Below are positions 24,136 through 32,480 of a stretch of DNA of 39,079 nucleotides, one piece after another. Position numbers and translations under genes: made by a program. The stretch is taken from positions 1-39,079 of the forward strand of contig CAKTTB010000015.1 in NCBI GenBank assembly GCA_934613505.1, in the 5' to 3' direction. Below the pieces are notes generated by a model. It was not told the origin of the DNA and made no database searches. It saw nothing but the letters and a program-made list of their open reading frames with translations. This DNA comes from an uncultured Oscillospiraceae bacterium. Its GTDB lineage: Bacteria > Bacillota > Clostridia > Oscillospirales > Oscillospiraceae. The first letter of the stretch is position 1. Each line of letters begins with the position of its first letter.

Positions 24136-24164
24136 AAAAAGCACCTGTCGCACGGCAGGTGCTT
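24136..24164 (+). terminator. Hairpin after the amidohydrolase gene
   Basis: AAGCACCTG pairs with CAGGTGCTT around TCGCACGG. There is no long T run; the palindromic repeat element begins directly after with CTTGAGACTGTCGAAAA. Confidence 0.55.
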
Positions 24165-24290
24165 GAGACTGTCGAAAACATTCGCGCTCGTTTTTGCAGA
24201 AAATTTTCTGGTTCGTTTGTAGGGGACGATGCCTACACAAACGGTGCACGTTTTGTGCTACTTTGCGAAAATCGGACTTTATTGACAAAC
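24165..24290. repeat. Palindromic intergenic element, copy 2
   Basis: Related to 4312-4537. It shares the left edge (CTTGAGACTGTCGAAAA), the central GTAGGGGACGATGCCTACA and the right edge (GCGAAAATCGGAC...GACAAAC). It is shorter than copy 1, with one central arm in place of two inverted arms. Again it lies exactly between convergent genes and between two hairpins. Confidence 0.6.
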
Positions 24291-24291
24291 T

Positions 24292-24319
24292 GAAAGCACC
24301 TGCCATCGCGGCAGGTGCT
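24292..24319 (-). terminator. Hairpin after the Mrp gene
   Basis: AAAGCACCTGCC pairs with GGCAGGTGCTTT around ATCGC. It closely resembles the hairpin at 24136-24164 on the other side of the repeat element. Confidence 0.6.
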
Positions 24320-24330
24320 TTGCTTTTTCT

Positions 24331-25152
24331 TTATGCCTTTGCCATCAGCTCGGCGGCGGGCATGACGGGGTCGGTGTTGACCTCGGCCATCTTTCCGGCG
24401 TCAAACAGGGCAGCGACCTCCGGGTCGATCGGCAGGCGGGCCAGAACGGGCAGGGAGAACTGCAGCGCCAGCTCGTCGAGCTTGCTCTTGCCGAAGATCT
24501 CTACTCTTTTGCCGCAGTCCGGACACTGGAAATAGCTGTAGTTCTCTACAAATCCGTAGACCGGGACGTTCATCATCCGCGCCATGTTGACCGCCTTGGA
24601 GACGATCATGGACACAAGGCTCTGCGGGCTCGTGACGATCACGACGCCGTCGACCGGCAGCGACTGGAATACCGTCAGCATCACGTCGCCCGTTCCGGGC
24701 GGCAGATCGACGAACATGTAGTCCACATCGCCCCAGCACACGTCCGTCCAGAACTGCTTGACCGCGCCGCCGATGACCGGGCCGCGCCAGATGACGGGAT
24801 CCGTCTCGTTGGGCAGCAGCAGATTGATGGACATGACCTTGATGCCGTCCTTCGTCTCGGCCGGCAGGATGCCGTCGTCGCTGCCCAGCGCCTGCTCGTG
24901 CAGGCCGAAGGCCTTCGGAATGGACGGACCGGTAATGTCGGCGTCAAGGATCGCCGTCTTATAGCCCATTTTCCGCATCGCGACGGCCAGCATCGACGTG
25001 ACCGTCGATTTGCCGACGCCTCCCTTGCCGGAGACGACAGCGATGACCTTTTTGATGTTTGATTTCTTGTTCGGCTCCGCCAGCAGGCTCTCGGGCTTGC
25101 GGTCGGAACAGCTTTCGCCGCAGCTGGAACAGTTGCCGCTGCATCCGCTCAT
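24331..25152 (-). CDS. Mrp/NBP35-type Fe-S cluster carrier ATPase
   Basis: 273 residues. The N-terminal tail is Cys-rich (CSGNCSSCGESC) like that of NBP35. A deviant P-loop SGKGGVGKSTVTSML follows at ~40, then ILDADITGPSIPKAFGL, MFVDLPPGTGDVMLT and the late CPDCG motif that holds a bridging 4Fe-4S cluster between two monomers. It moves Fe-S clusters to apo-proteins in the cytoplasm. The Cys-rich N-terminus is common in Clostridia and absent from E. coli Mrp. Independent promoter at 25188-25215. Confidence 0.93.
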   Translation of the reverse strand: MSGCSGNCSSCGESCSDRKPESLLAEPNKKSNIKKVIAVVSGKGGVGKSTVTSMLAVAMRKMGYKTAILDADITGPSIPKAFGLHEQALGSDDGILPAETKDGIKVMSINLLLPNETDPVIWRGPVIGGAVKQFWTDVCWGDVDYMFVDLPPGTGDVMLTVFQSLPVDGVVIVTSPQSLVSMIVSKAVNMARMMNVPVYGFVENYSYFQCPDCGKRVEIFGKSKLDELALQFSLPVLARLPIDPEVAALFDAGKMAEVNTDPVMPAAELMAKA

Positions 25153-25187
25153 ACTAAAAACACTCCTTTTGTGTCGTTCTTTGAATC

Positions 25188-25215
25188 ATTCTATCACAGG
25201 CCGCCGGAAAGTCAA
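25188..25215 (-). promoter_or_regulatory. Promoter of the Mrp gene
   Basis: On the minus strand TTGACT (25210-25215), 16 bp, TAGAAT (25188-25193). It overlaps the stop codon of the DUF218 gene. Confidence 0.65.
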
Positions 25216-25952
25216 CGGTGCGCCTGATAAACCGCCTTGCAAAACGCGAAGACCTCGCGCAGCGTATAATTGAGCTTCAGGATCCACGGCCACGTGCGGC
25301 TCGTCAGCCCGTACGGCTCCATGCCGAGCGTCCTTGCAATATATTTTGCCCGGCACATATGGAAATCACTCGTCACGATGAGCACCCGCGACGTGTCGAT
25401 CCCGCGCGCTTCGGCAAGCGCCGCCGAAAAGAGAAGATTCTCCCGCGTGTTGGACGCCTGATCCTCCTCGATGACCTGCGCGGGCTGCGCCCCACGGGCC
25501 AGCAGATACTGCGCCATCACCGAAGCCTCGGTGTGTGCCTCGTCTGCGCCCTGCCCGCCGGAGACGATAACGGTCTTGTCCGGATGCGCCTGCAGAAATT
25601 CCAGCGTCCGGTCCAGCCGCTTCTTGAGCGTCAGCGACGGCCCGTCGCCCTGCACCTGCGCGCCAAGCACAACGATAAAATCCGGCACGTCCGTCTCCTG
25701 CATCACATTGTCTCTTCCCTGCACGGCAATATACCCCATCGCGCCGAAGATCACCGCCATCGAAGCGGCCGTCAGGCCGATGAGGATCCGGCTCCAGACT
25801 CTCGGCGCGTCCTTTTTCTTTAAGATCCGCAGCGCCAGCAGTACCGCCGCCAGCAGCAGAAGACACACGCCCGTCATGCCGATGTGCAGCGGCAGAGCCA
25901 GACACACTGCGCCCGCAAGCGCGATCAGCGCGATCAACCAGACAGGGGTCAT
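25212..25952 (-). CDS. DUF218 (YdcF/SanA-like) membrane protein
   Basis: 246 residues. Three hydrophobic segments in the first ~75 residues, then a DUF218 domain: FIVVLGAQVQGDGPSLTLKK, VIVSGGQGADEAHTEASVM, NTRENLLFSAALAE, VLIVTSDFHMCRAKYIA. DUF218 proteins such as SanA, YdcF and ElyC are linked to cell-envelope integrity and vancomycin tolerance, without a firmly known reaction. The ATG overlaps the end of the ABC-F gene (ATGA), so the two are co-translated. Confidence 0.88.
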   Translation of the reverse strand: MTPVWLIALIALAGAVCLALPLHIGMTGVCLLLLAAVLLALRILKKKDAPRVWSRILIGLTAASMAVIFGAMGYIAVQGRDNVMQETDVPDFIVVLGAQVQGDGPSLTLKKRLDRTLEFLQAHPDKTVIVSGGQGADEAHTEASVMAQYLLARGAQPAQVIEEDQASNTRENLLFSAALAEARGIDTSRVLIVTSDFHMCRAKYIARTLGMEPYGLTSRTWPWILKLNYTLREVFAFCKAVYQAHR

Positions 25953-27832
25953 GTTGCGTCCTCCAGTTCACACGAGAGGGTCTCCCACTCGTCCATCATC
26001 CTGGCAAGCGTATCCTCCGCCTGCTGCTTTTCCTCCATCAGCCGCGCCAGCTCCTGATAGTCCGAGGCGGCCGCTTCGATCTTTCCGTCCAGCTCGGCGG
26101 ACAGCGCCTCCTGTTTTTCGATCTCGCGTTCGAGCGCGCGGACCTTCTTTTCGATCATCTTGCTGCCGGAGGTCTTCGGCTTTTCCTTGTGTTCCTTTTT
26201 GGGCTTCTCCGGGACAGGCGCGGCGATGGCTTCTTTCTCCTTGATGGAGCGGTATTTTTCGTAGCCGCAGAGATAGTCGCGGATGTGGCCGTTTTCCAGC
26301 TCCCAGATGCGGGTGGCAAATTTGTTGACGAAATACCGGTCGTGGGAGACGAAGATGAGCGTCCCCTCATACTCCTCCAGCGCGTCCTCGAGCCACTCGC
26401 GCGAGTCGATATCCAGATGGTTCGTCGGCTCGTCGAGTACCAGCAGGTTGATCTTTTCATCCATCAGCATGCACAGCCGGAGCCGGCTCTGCTCGCCGCC
26501 GGAGAGAGAGCCGACGGTCTTGAACACGTCCTCGCCCTCAAACAGATACGCGCCAAGCCGGTCGCGCGCGGTCTGCACGGAGCAGTTTTTCTCATAGAGC
26601 ATCGTGTCGAGGAGCGTCCGCTCCGGGTGTGCAAAGTGGATGATCTGCGGCAGGTACGCCCACTTGACCGTGGGGCCGAACCTGATGCGCCCCGCGCCCG
26701 CTTCCTCGCCGAGGAGAATTTTCAGGAACGTGGATTTTCCCGTGCCGTTATCGCCGAGCAGCGCGATCCGCTCCCCGCCCGTGACCTGCAATTCGACGTC
26801 CGAGAACAGCGTTCGCCCGTCATACGCCTTGCCGAGACCTTTGACGGACAGCACCTCGTCGCCGAAGAAGTCCCGCTGGGCAAATCTTGCGCGCATGGTC
26901 TTCTCCTGCGTGGGCCGGTCGGTCTTTTCGATGCGCTCCATACGGTGCTGGATGGACATGGCACGGCGGTAGAGCGTGCGGTTGTTGATGCCCCAGCCCT
27001 TCATGCGCTCGAGCGTGAAGCCGAGCTGACCGAGCTTGGCCTGCTCCTTCTCATACTGCTTGAGCTGCAGCTCAAAGCGCGCCTGCTTTTCCTGCACATA
27101 GAACGAATAGTTGCCGGAATAAAACTCCGCCTTGCCGTCATGCAGCTCCACGATGCGCGTGACGACGCGGTCAAGAAAATACCGGTCGTGGGAGATGGTC
27201 AGCACCGTTCCCTTGAATTTTTCAATATAGCCCTCGAGCCACTCCACCGCATGCATGTCCAGATGATTCGTCGGCTCGTCGAGCAGGAGAATATCCGTCT
27301 TTTCCAGCAGCAGACGCGCGAGGTTCACGCGCGTCTTTTCTCCGCCGGAAAGACTGTCAAATTCCTGCTGCCGCTGCGCCGCGGGGATGCCGAGACCGTT
27401 GCAGATCTTGTCCGTCTGCATGTCCGTCTCATATCCGCCGCCGGTCTGAAAGCGCGTGGAAAGCGCGTCATACTCCGCAAGCGTCGCCTTGTCCGGGTGC
27501 GCCGTCATCTGCTGCTCCAGCTGGCGCATTTTCACCTGAATGTTCGTCAGCTCCCGGAAGGCCGTGCGCAGCACGTCCTCAACGGTGTAGCCCGCCGGAT
27601 AGTGCGGGATCTGGGAAATGAGGCCGACCTTGCGGCCGGGCGCGAAACGCACCTCGCCGGTATTATAGTCCAGCTCGCCCGTCAGTATCTTAAAAAGCGT
27701 GGTCTTGCCCGCGCCGTTGCGGCCCAGCAGCCCCACGCGCTCGCCGGCCTGAATGTCAAAACTGACGCCGTCGAGCAAATTCGTCTCCGCGTCAAAGCTT
27801 TTGACGAGATCCTTTACGGAAATATCGATCAT
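25949..27832 (-). CDS. ABC-F family ATPase (YdiF-like)
   Basis: 627 residues. NBD1: GRNGAGKTT (35-43), LSGGEKTRVNLARLLL, ILLLDEPTNHLD. NBD2: GDNGTGKST, LSGGEQSRLRLCMLM, LLVLDEPTNHLD. A long charged linker separates them, and a C-terminal coiled coil (~555-627, KKVRALEREIEKQEALSAEL) follows. The two domains match B. subtilis YdiF and relatives, ribosome-associated translation factors; some ABC-F members protect against ribosome-targeting antibiotics, but nothing here shows that. Translationally coupled to the DUF218 gene. Confidence 0.92.
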   Translation of the reverse strand: MIDISVKDLVKSFDAETNLLDGVSFDIQAGERVGLLGRNGAGKTTLFKILTGELDYNTGEVRFAPGRKVGLISQIPHYPAGYTVEDVLRTAFRELTNIQVKMRQLEQQMTAHPDKATLAEYDALSTRFQTGGGYETDMQTDKICNGLGIPAAQRQQEFDSLSGGEKTRVNLARLLLEKTDILLLDEPTNHLDMHAVEWLEGYIEKFKGTVLTISHDRYFLDRVVTRIVELHDGKAEFYSGNYSFYVQEKQARFELQLKQYEKEQAKLGQLGFTLERMKGWGINNRTLYRRAMSIQHRMERIEKTDRPTQEKTMRARFAQRDFFGDEVLSVKGLGKAYDGRTLFSDVELQVTGGERIALLGDNGTGKSTFLKILLGEEAGAGRIRFGPTVKWAYLPQIIHFAHPERTLLDTMLYEKNCSVQTARDRLGAYLFEGEDVFKTVGSLSGGEQSRLRLCMLMDEKINLLVLDEPTNHLDIDSREWLEDALEEYEGTLIFVSHDRYFVNKFATRIWELENGHIRDYLCGYEKYRSIKEKEAIAAPVPEKPKKEHKEKPKTSGSKMIEKKVRALEREIEKQEALSAELDGKIEAAASDYQELARLMEEKQQAEDTLARMMDEWETLSCELEDAT

Positions 27833-27883
27833 GGTGATTCCTCTTCTATATCAGTCTGCAAACGCGCCCAAGCACTCTTTCTC

Positions 27884-27917
27884 CTCTATCTTTTCTCTTG
27901 CGAGAGAAAAGATAGAG
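27884..27917. terminator. Long perfect hairpin after the TOPRIM gene
   Basis: A perfect 15-bp stem (27884-27898 with 27903-27917), loop TGCG, pyrimidine-rich on one arm. There is no T run on the minus strand, so it may be a processing or stability element rather than an intrinsic terminator. Confidence 0.5.
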
Positions 27918-27935
27918 CCGTCAGAGACACGCGTC

Positions 27936-28529
27936 TCATAGCTCCGAGACCCGCGCCAGAAATTCCTCCCGCGAAAAAAGCGTATTGACTGCCTGCAAAA
28001 GCGCGTTCGCGCTCATATGCGCGGGCAGCTCCAGCTCTTTTAAGAGCGCGCCGCGCCGCGCCGCGCTGTCCGGCTTCCCGGACAGGCCAAGCGCAAAAAA
28101 GTCCTGCTTGGTAATGGGTTCCCGGGTCGGCTGCTCGCAGCTGTCTTCAAATTCGCCGCCAGCGTCGCGCAGCGCCTGCAGAATAATTTCCGGCCGCATG
28201 CCCTCCACGCCGAGAAGCCCCTCCTTGCCCGGCGCGGCCTTGCGCCGCTCCTTGCCGGGGATATCCGGGATATAGGCGTGCAGCACGCCCTCTTTGGGGA
28301 GCATTCCCTTGAGCGTGTTGCGGATGAGAAAGCCCGCGCCGTCCGAATCCGTCAGAATGATCAGGCCCGTCGTCTGCGCCGCATGACGAAGCAGGCGCAA
28401 AAGCGCCGGATCTTTCATGTCGGCAAAACCGTTCGTGGCAAAAACAGCCGTATCCACCAGCTGTCGGAGCGTGTTCTGGTCGTATTTGCCCTCGACCACG
28501 ACGGCCTGCCGGAGCTTTTTTTTATCCAT
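27936..28529 (-). CDS. TOPRIM/DUF4093 protein, ribonuclease M5-like
   Basis: 197 residues. The TOPRIM domain has VVVEGKYDQNTL with the catalytic Glu, VFATNGF, and LTDSDGAGFLIRNTLK with the DxD pair. The C-terminal half matches DUF4093 (KEGLLGVEGMRPEIILQALRDAG). RNase M5 (rnmV) matures 5S rRNA in B. subtilis and has this domain order. I leave the symbol blank because Clostridia often have more than one such protein and the usual neighbour ksgA is not here. It overlaps holA by eight bases. Confidence 0.82.
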   Translation of the reverse strand: MDKKKLRQAVVVEGKYDQNTLRQLVDTAVFATNGFADMKDPALLRLLRHAAQTTGLIILTDSDGAGFLIRNTLKGMLPKEGVLHAYIPDIPGKERRKAAPGKEGLLGVEGMRPEIILQALRDAGGEFEDSCEQPTREPITKQDFFALGLSGKPDSAARRGALLKELELPAHMSANALLQAVNTLFSREEFLARVSEL

Positions 28530-29577
28530 GCCGCGCCTCCTGCGCCAGCTGGACGATCAGCAGCTCCAGAAGCCGCTCGGGGTCGTCCACGCCGGTCTTC
28601 ATGGCGACGTCTGTCTGGAAAACCAGCTCGACCGCTCTCTGGCAAAAGCCGTCGGTCACGCGGCGCGCCGCCGTCATGGTCAGCCCCGCGGGATAGCTCT
28701 TGAGGCCGGTCAGCTCCATCAGCTCCTTCTGCCCGCCACCTGCGGACAGGATCACGCGCGCGTAAAATAATCTCCGCAGCTGCGCGCCGATCGCGCCCAG
28801 CACGACAACGGGGTCAGTCTGCAGGACATACAGCTCCTGCAGCTTATAAAGCGCCGTCTCAAAATCCGCCCGCACGACGGCGTCGCTGATATCAAACGTC
28901 TGCGCGTTCAGCGCGGGGATGACGACGGCATCGATCGCGCCGCGCGTGATCTCCGTCCCCTCCTGATAGGCCGCAACCTTGTCGATCTCGCCCGCCAGCG
29001 TCGTCATCAGTCCGTCCGTGCGGAAGATGAGATATTGGCACAGCTGGTCGGTGATCGACTTTTCGTGGGCGCGGAAATGCCGCGTGATCCACGCGCACAG
29101 GTCCCGCTCCGACTGCTTGCCAAATGTCAGGATCTGCGCGTGGGTTTTGAGGGCGGACGCCAGCTTTTTCATCGTGCCGTTGATCTTGAACTCCACGGTA
29201 TCATAGACGAACAGCACGCAGCAGTAGTCCGGAAGGTCGGATAAGATGGCGGCATATTGCTCCCGCGCCGCCTCCGGCTGTTTGAACAGGTCAACGTCGT
29301 CCACCCGGATGAGCGTCCGCTCGGCCATCATCGGCATGGCGTCCACCGCGTCGGCCAGCGCCTGCGGCGTGCAGTCCGCCGCGGAAAAGCGGTGGCTGTT
29401 GAACTCGCCCGCCGGGCCGTCGATGAGCTTTTTGGTGATGAGGTTCACATAGTGGTCGCGCAGAAAGGCCTCTTCGCCGCAGATGATATAGAGAGTTCCC
29501 AGCGAACCGTTTTTGAGGTCCGTCTTGAAGCGCCGCAGCGCCTCGCCCGCGTCTTCGTCGAGCGCCTTTCTTGCCAT
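28522..29577 (-). CDS. holA: DNA polymerase III subunit delta
   Basis: 351 residues, the usual size for HolA (~340). Delta opens the sliding clamp during clamp loading. Recognisable parts are the N-terminal LYIICGEEAFLRDHYVNLI, the short AAA-like region without a true Walker A, and the C-terminal helical collar domain (VLGAIGAQLRRLFYARVILS). The start is the ATG at 29577; an open frame continues further upstream into comEC but lacks family similarity. Four bases after comEC and overlapping the TOPRIM gene, so the three form one unit. Confidence 0.92.
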   Translation of the reverse strand: MARKALDEDAGEALRRFKTDLKNGSLGTLYIICGEEAFLRDHYVNLITKKLIDGPAGEFNSHRFSAADCTPQALADAVDAMPMMAERTLIRVDDVDLFKQPEAAREQYAAILSDLPDYCCVLFVYDTVEFKINGTMKKLASALKTHAQILTFGKQSERDLCAWITRHFRAHEKSITDQLCQYLIFRTDGLMTTLAGEIDKVAAYQEGTEITRGAIDAVVIPALNAQTFDISDAVVRADFETALYKLQELYVLQTDPVVVLGAIGAQLRRLFYARVILSAGGGQKELMELTGLKSYPAGLTMTAARRVTDGFCQRAVELVFQTDVAMKTGVDDPERLLELLIVQLAQEARHG

Positions 29578-29581
29578 TTGC

Positions 29582-31840
29582 TTACCCCCTGATGGTAATG
29601 GTGCCGGACACATCCGTCCGATAGACCGCCGCGCCTGCGCGGCGGATGCGCGCGAGCGTCCCGGCTGCCGGATGGCCGAAGCGATTGTCCGCACCAGCGG
29701 AAATAAGGACCGCCTGCGGCTGCACCGCCCGCAGAAGCGTCTGCGAGGTCGATGTCTTCGCGCCGTGATGCCCGGCGACGAGCGCCGTCACATGCGGCAG
29801 CTCGTGTGTGGAAAGCAGTCGGTATTCCGCCTGCTCCGGCAGATCGCCGGTTACTAGAATATCACATTTTCCGCATGCTGCCAAGACGCAAAGTCCGTTA
29901 TTGTCCGCCTCCGCGTCGCCGACCGGCGCAAAAACGGTCAGCATCCCGCCCGGGACGGGCAAGGGAAGATCACGCGCGACCTCGCGCACCGGTACGCCCG
30001 CCTGCGCGGCGGCAAGCAGCAGCTGCGCGCGCACCGCATTCGTCTGCATTCCCGCGGGAAGCAGGATCGTCCCGACCTGAACCCTTCGCAGAAGCTGCCG
30101 GACGCCGTTGCAGTGGTCGGCGTCGTCGTGCGTGAGAATGAGCCGGTCGATCTGCCGCACGCCGCGGGCAAGCAGATACCGCGCGGCCGTTTCGCCGCTC
30201 GCGTCCTCCTGCCCGCCGCAGTCGATGACGCTCACGCTGTCTCCGGCCCGGTAGACAAGGCACTGTCCCTGCCCGACATCCAGCATGGTAAAGCTGCTCT
30301 CCGGCAGCCGGTAATCCAGACACGAAAGCCCCATGCAGCAGCCCGTGACCACGACCGCAGCCAGCGCCGCCTGCCACGGCCGCACCCAGCCCGGCCGGAG
30401 CGCGAGCAACAGCGCAAGACCATAGAGAAAGACCGCCGCCGTAATGAGATAGCCGTTATCCAGATACAAAGCGGCAAACGGCACCCGCGCCGCCGCATGG
30501 ACGATCCCCTGCACCAGCCGGACGGGCCAGCTGAGTACCCACGCCGGGATCGCCGCGCCCACCGGCCATGCAAGCGCCAGAAGCCCTGTCAGCATGCCAC
30601 CGCAGAACACGACCGAGAGCATCCACAGGCACAGCACGTTCACGACCGGCGCAGCCAGTGACAATTCTCCAAACTGCGCCGCCGTGACCGGCAGTGCGAA
30701 GGCCATGGACGCGACCGTGCAGCTGCACGCGGCGAGCATCGCACGCAGGAGCCATGCAGGAGGCGTATGCCGCCGCAGAAGCTTCTGCAGCGTGCGGCGG
30801 CAGGTCAAGCTCCGGTAGACGCCGCCGGCAAACAGGACAATGCCCGCCGTGGACGCAAACGACAGCTGCAATCCGACATTCAGAAGCGACCACGGGTTCT
30901 GCGCCAGCAGAACGAGCAGCGCCGCACAGATGGACGTCGGCGGGTCATTTTCCCGCCGCACGAGCGGCGCACACAGAAGCAGCGTCTGCATCACGCCCGC
31001 ACGCACGGCGGACGCGGGCGCGCCGGTCATAAGGATGAAAAACACGATCACCGGGATCCCGATCGCCGCCGCGAGCCGGTGGTTCCCGCCGCAGAGCAGC
31101 AGCACCATGCCCAGAAGAATGGACACATGCATACCGGATACGGCGACGGCATGATAAATTCCGGCGATGGACAGCTCATTCCGTTCTGCATACGACAGCG
31201 CCGTCTTATCGCCCAGCAGCAGCGCCTGCAGAAATCCCGCGGTATCCGCCGGAAAAGCCGCGCCGATCGCCGTCCGGAGCCGTCCTGCGAGCAGTGCCGG
31301 CCATAAGGATACCGGCGCGCTTCCCGGCGAGACATGCAGCGTCCCGCGGCAGCCGGCAGACAAAAGGACGCCGCGGGAGGAATCGTAGACATTGCCGCGT
31401 TCGAGCTTCTGCCGCGCGTCCGTCAGCTTTGCCTCGCACTGCAGCCAGTCGCCCGGCGTGATCTCTCCGTCGGCTTCGTCAAAATACAGGACCGCCGGAT
31501 AGCTGCGTCCGCCGAACTGCACGCGCGCATCGACCGAAAAGCCGTAGGCCGTCTTCTGCGCGCTATCCTGCGCCTGCGCAGCGATCGGAAGCGTCCGCCC
31601 GTCATACCGCTCCAGCGGCTGCAGGCGCAGCGTCTCATAGCCCCGGCACCAGCAAAGTCCGATCGCGACACCAAGCAGACAGATGGCCGCACGGCGCGTG
31701 AGGTTCGTCCGCAGCGCAAAAAGCAGCGCACAGAGCGCTGCCGCTGCGGCGATCCCCACCCACGGCGCGCCGTCCAGCAGCCAGAGATACCCTGCCGCAG
31801 CCGCGGCAAAGCCGCCGGAAAACAGGCAAAGTCTACGCAT
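29582..31840 (-). CDS. comEC: ComEC/Rec2 DNA-uptake channel
   Basis: 752 residues. An N-terminal DUF4131 region with membrane spans and an extracellular OB-like part is followed by the Competence domain with about eight spans (~200-520, containing IYHAVAVSGMHVSILLGM). The C-terminal metallo-beta-lactamase-like domain has LTHDDADH (569-576), VTGD (~664) and AGHHG (~690). It would carry single-stranded DNA across the membrane. The gene is full length with intact motifs, although competence has rarely been shown in gut Clostridia. Operon order comEC-holA is conserved in Firmicutes. Confidence 0.93.
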   Translation of the reverse strand: MRRLCLFSGGFAAAAAGYLWLLDGAPWVGIAAAAALCALLFALRTNLTRRAAICLLGVAIGLCWCRGYETLRLQPLERYDGRTLPIAAQAQDSAQKTAYGFSVDARVQFGGRSYPAVLYFDEADGEITPGDWLQCEAKLTDARQKLERGNVYDSSRGVLLSAGCRGTLHVSPGSAPVSLWPALLAGRLRTAIGAAFPADTAGFLQALLLGDKTALSYAERNELSIAGIYHAVAVSGMHVSILLGMVLLLCGGNHRLAAAIGIPVIVFFILMTGAPASAVRAGVMQTLLLCAPLVRRENDPPTSICAALLVLLAQNPWSLLNVGLQLSFASTAGIVLFAGGVYRSLTCRRTLQKLLRRHTPPAWLLRAMLAACSCTVASMAFALPVTAAQFGELSLAAPVVNVLCLWMLSVVFCGGMLTGLLALAWPVGAAIPAWVLSWPVRLVQGIVHAAARVPFAALYLDNGYLITAAVFLYGLALLLALRPGWVRPWQAALAAVVVTGCCMGLSCLDYRLPESSFTMLDVGQGQCLVYRAGDSVSVIDCGGQEDASGETAARYLLARGVRQIDRLILTHDDADHCNGVRQLLRRVQVGTILLPAGMQTNAVRAQLLLAAAQAGVPVREVARDLPLPVPGGMLTVFAPVGDAEADNNGLCVLAACGKCDILVTGDLPEQAEYRLLSTHELPHVTALVAGHHGAKTSTSQTLLRAVQPQAVLISAGADNRFGHPAAGTLARIRRAGAAVYRTDVSGTITIRG

Positions 31841-31882
31841 GTCGCTTCTCCTTCGTTCTCAGAAACGTTCAAAACAAAAAAC

Positions 31883-31906
31883 GGGCGTGCTGGATCCAGC
31901 ACGCCC
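31883..31906 (-). terminator. Terminator after the acidic-tail gene
   Basis: A 24-base perfect palindrome (GGGCGTGCTGGA and its complement) with T6 on the minus strand. Confidence 0.85.
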
Positions 31907-31918
31907 TTTCTTATTTGC

Positions 31919-32368
31919 TTATTCCTCAGTCTTGGGAGCTTCCTCGGCTGGTGCTTCGGGAGCGGCCTCCTCGGCAGCTTCGGGGGCTGCGGCAGGCTTG
32001 GCTTCTTCTGCCTTCGGCTCGTCGTCGGTCACGACGATGTCAAAATCGGCATTTTCCGCTTCCTGTGCCTCTTCTTCGGTTCTGACGGACGCGATGTAGT
32101 CCTTCAGCTCCGCGATGGCCTTCTTGGACTCGTCGATTTTCTGGCACCACGGCAGATATTCTGCGGTGTCCATCTCTTCGCCGACGGCATAGTCGCGGTA
32201 GTACAGCTTGCCAAGCTCGATCTCGGCCTTCTTGACCTTATCTTCCTCGGCGTAGATGGAAATATTGGCCTTTGCAACAGCAGCCAGCTCCTTCGCCTTG
32301 GCAGCGGCAGTCTGGGCAGCTTCCTTTGCAATGTTCTTTGCAGCTTCAAAATTATCGGTAAAACTCAT
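31919..32368 (-). CDS. Small helical protein with acidic Ala/Pro/Glu tail
   Basis: 149 residues. Residues 1-30 are an Ala/Lys helix, ~35-98 a helical pair around KVKKAEIELGKLYYRDYA and KIDESKKAIAELKDYIASVR, and the last ~50 residues are almost only Glu, Ala, Pro and Asp. Similar helical modules, often with a zinc ribbon in place of the acid tail, occur in many Clostridia without known function. AAAGGAG precedes the ATG. A single gene with an extended -10 (TGCTATACT, minus strand) and a good terminator. No signal peptide or membrane span. Confidence 0.75.
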   Translation of the reverse strand: MSFTDNFEAAKNIAKEAAQTAAAKAKELAAVAKANISIYAEEDKVKKAEIELGKLYYRDYAVGEEMDTAEYLPWCQKIDESKKAIAELKDYIASVRTEEEAQEAENADFDIVVTDDEPKAEEAKPAAAPEAAEEAAPEAPAEEAPKTEE

Positions 32369-32480
32369 GGAAAAAGCTCCTTTCCGTTTTCTTTGCTTTA
32401 TTTCTGTTAGTATAGCATTCTATTCTTAAAAATGGAATAGGCAAGCGGCGGCAAATGCCGGTTATTTTGTAAATTTTCTT

